From contig CM040451.1 of NCBI GenBank assembly GCA_022749755.1, positions 5,842,871 to 5,906,870 of the forward strand: DNA of 64,000 nucleotides, given 5' to 3'. Positions 58,811-64,000 of this stretch are shown here, one piece after another (within the stretch, counting starts at the first letter, position 1; each line of letters opens with the position of its first letter). A program made the translations under genes and the position numbers. Source of the DNA: Azadirachta indica (Eukaryota; Streptophyta; Magnoliopsida; Sapindales; Meliaceae). The notes beneath the pieces were generated by a model. It was not told the origin of the DNA. It ran no database searches and was given only the letters and a program-made list of their open reading frames with translations.

Positions 58811-59048
58811 TTGAGCAAGCTAGTTGTGTGTGATTGGTTTTGTAGTAGAGTTCTAGTCTTCCCCTAGCCAAATCATAATAGAGATATTATTAAAGAACAA
58901 ATTAGGTAGATCCTGATTAGTCTAAGTAAAATTGAAAGTTGCTCTTGTAGTCAATCATCGATGTGCAAAACCAAAGCATACCGATGTCAAAAGAAGAAAA
59001 ATGTTTGTAACAAGCAATTCCAATGTTTAGCAACAGAAAAATGTTGAG
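58811..59048. other. Unassigned low-copy-looking sequence
   Basis: About 240 bp with no similarity to the satellite or the three retrotransposon families and no convincing open frame. It lies between the satellite edge and the candidate TIR element. Confidence 0.4.
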
Positions 59049-59717
59049 TAGGATTGAGCAAAATGCCCAAATCTAGCTGAAAACAATTTGATTCGGTTCA
59101 GTTACCATATTAATTTAGTTGAATTCGGTTTTAAAATCATTCGGTTTGGTACACTAAACCTAAACAGAAACCGATTCGGATTGATTATAAAATTTTATTT
59201 AATCTCTTAAAATTTATAAAAATTATAAATAAATAGATTGATGTACAAAAATTTAATAAATACACATAAAATAAAGAGTAATATTATAAATTTTAAAATT
59301 CTCGTTTTATAATTACGAAAAAATTTAGTGACTTATATGAAAATATTCCTAAAAAATTTAAGGACTGAACACTTGAAGCCAGCACCGATCTAGACCCGAA
59401 CTCTATTGGTTCAGTTCGAAACATTCTTTTGCTGATATTATTACCAATATTCGATACTACTCATTCATAGCATTACTATACCTACCCTATTCATTGCTGA
59501 TTGTTTATTCGTAACCACGGGTTTAATTGACAATGTGTTTGGAAACCTTAAAATGAGTGTTTTACAGCGAGCCGGCAAGGAATTCGATTAATAACCGGCC
59601 GTTTTAATTCTTTGGAATAACTCAATGAATTTAGTAAATCTTTTTAGGAGGACCCAATGACCATAGATCGAACCTATTCAAAAAAATCGGATAGAATTCA
59701 GAAATTGCCCAGCCCTA
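59049..59717. mobile_element. Possible non-autonomous TIR element
   Basis: 669 bp of very AT-rich DNA with imperfect inverted ends, TAGGATTGAGCAAAAT on the left and TAGGGCTGGGCAATTT (reverse complement) on the right, 12 of 16 matching by eye. CGGTTCAGTT/ATTCGGTTT-type repeats lie inside the left end. It has no coding capacity. The ends recall hAT-like plant elements, but no 8-bp target duplication is visible, perhaps because A4 inserted at the right border. This is a weak call. Confidence 0.3.
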
Positions 59718-59719
59718 AT

Positions 59720-60561
59720 TGATGCAAATACGGATGCACACAAGAGCAATGATCCAATTCAGCTACCTAATGGTCCCGTTACAAGAGCAAGAATGAAGAA
59801 ATTCAAAGATGCATTGAATGGGATGATTCAAGGTTTGTGGGATGATCTTGATTCAAGAGTGTAAGAAAGAATCAAATATCAAGTTTGGACTTCAAGACAA
59901 TAATCAGAGCTTGGTAACATTGACACAAATACAAGAAGGCAAAACCTAAAGATTAAAGCTTCTAAAGAATTCAACTTCTCAAATTTGTATAAGGCCATAT
60001 TCGAATGATGTCTCAAGGCTAAGCAAGCATGTTCAAGTCTTTTAATTGCAGTTCGAATTAGATCGTCATCATGATGCAAATTTCGAATTCCATGTGTCAG
60101 TTTGGGCTAAGTTGCTGTTCAAGCCCATTAGCTATTTTAGTCTTATTTATAAACATATATTTATAGTTTGTTATGTGTTTGGGCTGTTAACTCTAATTAT
60201 TAAGCCCAAATTCAGTTTATTTTATTTTAAGTTAGAATAAGTTTAATTTTGTGGCCAAACACTCCAATTAGGGTTACTTATCTCTTGTACCCTTATATAT
60301 TCAGCCACATGCTCCCATGGAGGAGGGATTACTTTTTCGAATGAAATTAAATTGAGAGTGTTTTCTCTTGTTTTGATTCTTGCTTGAATCAAGGTTTTTA
60401 CAATCAAAGCTAATTACTTTGAGGGTATTTATTCTAAGGTTCTATTTCACAAGTTGAAATTGGGTTGCAGACTTGGGTGAATTTGATTTAGCTTTCCAAG
60501 AGATTGCTTCCATGCGTAAAGATATTGGGTCTCAAGTTTAATATATTCGGGGTTCGTATCA
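59720..60561 (+). repeat. A4 5' LTR
   Basis: 842 bp, TGATGCAAATACGG to GGTTCGTATCA, with TATATATTC near 60293. The start codes for the pol tail in other copies; here a small deletion near 59850 breaks that frame. Confidence 0.95.
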
Positions 60562-60564
60562 GTT

Positions 60565-60577
60565 TGGTATCAGAGCT
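60565..60577 (+). other. A4 primer-binding site
   Basis: TGGTATCAGAGCT, a perfect initiator tRNA-Met complement. Confidence 0.9.
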
Positions 60578-61394
60578 ACGGCTCTAAATCAGGTTATATC
60601 GTCTTTCAAATTTGTCTATTTATTTCTTTAGTTTCTGAGTCTGTTTTGCTTCAATTCCATTTATTTTCTTTTTTTTGTGTCTATTTATATCAAAAAAAAA
60701 AAAGAAGAGGGTTTCCTTTCAATTCACAGTAAGTCAAGTTTGGGTTATATCAATCTCCAATTCAGTTGATTTAGTCTTTGTCTAATTCGTTTCTTTTGTG
60801 TCTCTTTTTATTTATTTTTGTTTGGTCACTCCTACTTGTTTGGAAGTAAAAAAAAAATAAAAAAAAAGAAGAGAAAAGCAGAGCATTTGGCCAAGAGAAG
60901 GGAAAAAAAAAAGGGGGGGCAGGTGTTGAACGAAAATAAAGAGAATAAAAAGAAAAATCAGATTACTTTAAGAAGTTTGACCAAATCAAGCCTACATTCC
61001 AAAATAAGATAGGATTTGCTTCCTAATCTTTCCATAATTTTTGGTTGACTTTCTTATTCCTGTACTAAATTTTTTTTTCTTTGGTCTTAATATTTTCTTT
61101 ATCATTTCTAAAATCTATTTCCTAGTCCTTGTGCTTTCCCAATTTGTTGCCTATCTAAATTAGTTTTATTTTACTTTTCATTGTATTTAGTAAGTTTGTA
61201 TAAATTTTGATTTTTGCAACTAATCTTAATAAGAGAATTAGAGTGAAAAAAGGCTTAGTGTGAACTTATCTAGAGAAAAGCCATAAATTAAGTGTAAAAC
61301 ACGAGCGAACTTAAGTGATAACATTACTTGAGTGAAACACGTGAGGGAGTGAAGTGAGGAAATTATTCTTTTGTTTTACTAACTGTCTTGCAGG
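60578..61394 (+). other. A4 untranslated leader
   Basis: About 0.8 kb matching the A1, A3 and A5 leaders, with poly-A and GGGGGGG runs near 60907-60919. It ends TCTTGCAGG before ATG. No gene is seen. Confidence 0.65.
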
Positions 61395-62444
61395 ATGAGT
61401 GAACAAGCAAGAAATCTACAAGGTGAGATAGATCGATTCCAAGTCTTAACCGAGTTGTTACAAGCCATGGATAGAAAATATGGAGAGTTGGTTGATAGAA
61501 TGGAGAGGCTGAAGGTTTCAGCCACAAGAGGGCAGCCACCTAATGCTCCTAATCCAACCATGCAAACTAGGCGAGTTCCGAGAAGAGCTCAATTAGATGA
61601 TGGCTTTAATGATAGTGAATCGCTTGATGACAATGGAGAGGAAGAAGAGGTGAGACCAAGGGTAAGAAACAATAACAATAGCAACAGTGGGGTCAAACTG
61701 AAAATTTCACCATTTTATGGAAGAATGGATTCTGAGGCATACTTGGATTGGGAAACGAAGATTGAATTAGTGTTTGATTGCAATGACTACACTGAATCCA
61801 AGAAGTTGAAGCTTGCCGTGGCTGTTTTTGAAGCTTATGCTATTACTTGGTGGGATGATACTAAGCAAAAGCAAAGGAGAATTAGGGAAAGGCCCATTGA
61901 AGAGTGGAGAGATCAAAAATCCATCATGCGCAAGAGATTTGTACCAAGCTACTACTATAGAGAATTGTATAATCGATTTCAAAATCTCACTCAAGGGTCT
62001 AAGAGTGTTGAGGAATATTACAAGGAGATGGAGGTAGCAATGATAAGAGCAAATGTAGAGGAAGATAATGAAGCTACAATGGCAAGATTCCTCAATGGTT
62101 TGAACAAGGAGATTTCTAATGTGGTTGAATTGCAGCCATATATGGAGCTAGAAGACTTGCTTCACCTTGCATTGAAGGTTGAGAAGCAACTGAAAAAGAG
62201 AGGTCGTACAAGTAAGTTTTCCTCCTATACTTCTTCATTCAAATCAAATTGGAGAAAAGATGATAAAGCTTCATCATCCAAGCCTAAAATTGAATCCAAA
62301 GAGTTTCCCAAAACATCCAACTCAAACAAAGACAAAGGTAAGCTTGATTCTACTACTAACACCAGAAATATTAAATGTTTTAAATGTCAAGGTGTAGGAC
62401 ATTACAAGCGGGATGCCCAAATCAAAGACCATATTCATGCTTGA
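61395..62444 (+). pseudogene. A4 gag
   Basis: The best-kept gag in the window: 349 codons from ATG 61395 (MSEQARNLQ). It has the N-terminal YGELVDRMERLK segment, an acidic linker, the capsid region (KISPFYGRMD, RKRFVPSYYYRELYNRFQ, MELEDLLHLALKVEKQ), a lysine/serine-rich spacer and the CCHC knuckle. A one-base loss near 62414 removes the last cysteine (CFKCQGVGHYKRDA), and the frame ends at 62444. Further losses near 62427 and 62486 move the reading into the pol frame. Confidence 0.9.
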
Positions 62445-64000
62445 GGGAGAGTACTATTCGGCTAGTGAAGAGGAGAATGAACAAGACGATGCCAACTCTT
62501 GAAGATGCAAGTGATGAAGAAGGGGATGATCAATTTACTATGGCAGAAAGTGGTAAGGCTCTTGTATCAAGAAGAGTTTTGAATATGCAAGTCCAACAGG
62601 AAGAACGTGATCAAAGAGAGAATCTCTTCCATACTAGGTGTCTTGTAAAGGATAGGGTTTGTGATATGATAATTGATGGTGGCAGTGTAACTAATGTTGC
62701 TAGTACTACTCTTGTAGAAAAGTTGGGGTTACCTACTTTAAAACATTCACATCCTTACAAGTTGAAGTGGCTTAATGATTGTGGGGAAATTAGGGTGACA
62801 AAGCAAGTTCTTGTTGCCTTCAAAATAGGCAAGTATAGAGATGAGTTGTTGTTTGATGTAGTGCCCATGCATGCTGGTCATCTCTTGTTGGGACGCCCTT
62901 GGCAATTTGACAGAAGGGTGTTACATAATGGTTTTACAAATTATTATACTTTTGAGAAGGATGGGAAGAAAATTACTCTTGTACCACTTTCACCTAAAGA
63001 AGTTTATGAAGGTGAGCTTAGAAGAATGCAAAATCAGAGAGAAAACAAGAGTGAGAAGAAAAGAATGAGTGAAGGTGTAACAAAGGAGGGTGAGTTTTCA
63101 AAAGAAAAGAATGGCAAAAATAATGAGAAAGAAAAAAAGGTGAGTTCGAATGGAGAGGGGCAGAATTCAAATGAGGGAAAAAGAGTGGAGGAAAAAGAAA
63201 CAATTGAGTGTAAAAAGAAACAAGTGAGCTTTTATGCAAAAAGGAGTGATATTAGGGCGGCTTGGTTTTCCAACAAAAGTATACTTGAACTTATGTACAA
63301 GGAACTTTACTTAAACACTAATGACCTTAATACTTCTTTGCCTACTGCATTTGTTTCTCTTTTACAGGCTTATGAAGATGTTTTTCCGGAGGAGGTACCT
63401 AATGAATTGCCGCCCATTAGGGGTATTGAGCATCAGATCGATTTTATTCCTGGAGCTTCAATTCCCAATAAACCAGCCTATAAGAGTAATCCCGAGGAGA
63501 CAAAAGAGCTTCAAAGGCAAGTTGAGGAGTTGTTAACCAAGGGATATGTTAGAGAAAGTATGAATCCATGTGCTGTTCCTGTTCTGTTGGTACCTAAGAA
63601 AGATGGCTCTTGGCGTATGTGTGTTGATTGTCGTGCAATTAATAACATTACGGTAAAGTATCGCCATCCTATTCCTAGGCTAGATGATATGCTTGATGAA
63701 TTATATGGTTCTACTATCTTTAGTAAAATTGATTTGAAAAGTGGGTATCATCAAATTCGCATGAGAAAGGGTGATGAGTGGAAAACTGCAATCAAAACAA
63801 AATATTGTCTGTATGAATGGTTAGTTATGCCTTTTGGTTTAACTAATGCACTAGTACTTTTATGAGACTTATGAACCATGTTTTGAAAGATTTAATTGGA
63901 AAATTTATTGTTGTATACTTTGATGATATCCTTGTGTATTCCAAAAATTCGAATGAACACGTAGAACATTTAAGGGCTGTACTTGATATTTTGAGAAAAG
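62445..64000 (+). pseudogene. A4 protease and RT, partial
   Basis: Open to 63865. An acidic linker comes first, then protease MIIDGGSVTN near 62670 with HLLLGRPWQFDRRV near 62880. A lysine-rich linker follows (63040-63230), then RT from LPPIRGIEHQIDF through RMCVDCRAINN and GYHQIRMR to MPFGLTN. A one-C loss near 63850 (GCACTAG for GCACCTAG) shifts the frame; the reading continues in another frame through [13 protein letters not shown] (near 63915) to the window end. Catalytic residues seen so far are intact. Confidence 0.88.

Larger units (their letters stand above)
59720..64000 (+). mobile_element. Element A4, 5' part, runs off the window
   Basis: Family A element with a complete 842-bp 5' LTR, primer-binding site, leader, gag, protease and most of RT. 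The rest lies beyond the window. The bases before the LTR are CTAAT, the expected target duplication at the unseen end. Coding sequence is well kept apart from clustered one- and two-base deletions. Confidence 0.93.

Noticed and set aside
58811..59719. Host gene exon
   Set aside because: No sustained open frame, codon bias or splice pattern is seen; AT-rich with possible TIR ends.

Overview
The window is repeat-dominated, AT-rich nuclear DNA of a plant, most likely a eudicot. The evidence is a set of Ty3/gypsy LTR retrotransposons whose primer-binding sites match plant initiator tRNA-Met, together with long tandem-repeat DNA. I find no intact single-copy host gene, no tRNA or rRNA gene, and no CRISPR or prokaryotic operon. 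The setting looks pericentromeric or otherwise heterochromatic.

The base layer is a degenerate tandem satellite with a period of about 145 bp, always in the same orientation. It survives in five blocks (1-8299, 9149-9503, 10239-10798, 34728-39928, 58242-58810), about 15 kb or 100 units in all. Everything between the blocks is explained by retrotransposon insertions, insertions into those insertions, and later deletions.

Three gypsy families are named here by their LTRs. Family A has an LTR of about 847 bp, TGATGCAAATACGG...GTTCGTATCA. Family B has an LTR of about 809 bp, TGATGCAAACGAAG...GTTCGTATCA. Family C has an LTR of about 765 bp, TGACAGGGGAGTG...CAGTATCA. All have gag with a CCHC knuckle, a DGGS/DGGN protease, a YFDD reverse transcriptase, RNase H, and a DDE integrase. 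In all three the pol frame runs on into the 3' LTR, a trait I associate with CRM-like chromoviruses.

Layout: satellite with an A LTR (8300-9148) and a B LTR (9504-10238); C LTR and gag on + (10799-12480); truncated C LTR on - (12483-13229); B element on - (13230-22451) holding element A1 (14786-20376, TSD GCTCC); C pol on - (22452-31766) holding element A2 (23536-30669, TSD GCATT); B LTR and gag on + (31767-33793); C LTR on - and a B LTR scrap (33794-34727); satellite; a C structure on - from 39929 to 58241 that has one LTR between two internal regions and is interrupted by truncated A5 (42039-43729), by a B element (43730-55265) holding A3 (47716-53888), and by a solo A LTR (56091-56937, TSD AACTT); satellite; about 0.9 kb of low-copy-looking sequence with a possible TIR element; and A4 (59720 to the window end).

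No copy is fully intact. A1 and A4 are the least damaged, and most of their lesions are one-base losses in short homopolymers. The observations most worth following are the satellite with a CENP-B-box-like motif beside elements with LTR-encoded pol tails, a receptor-kinase-like gene fragment inside a C LTR, the single-LTR tandem, and the chimeric ORFs made by nesting.
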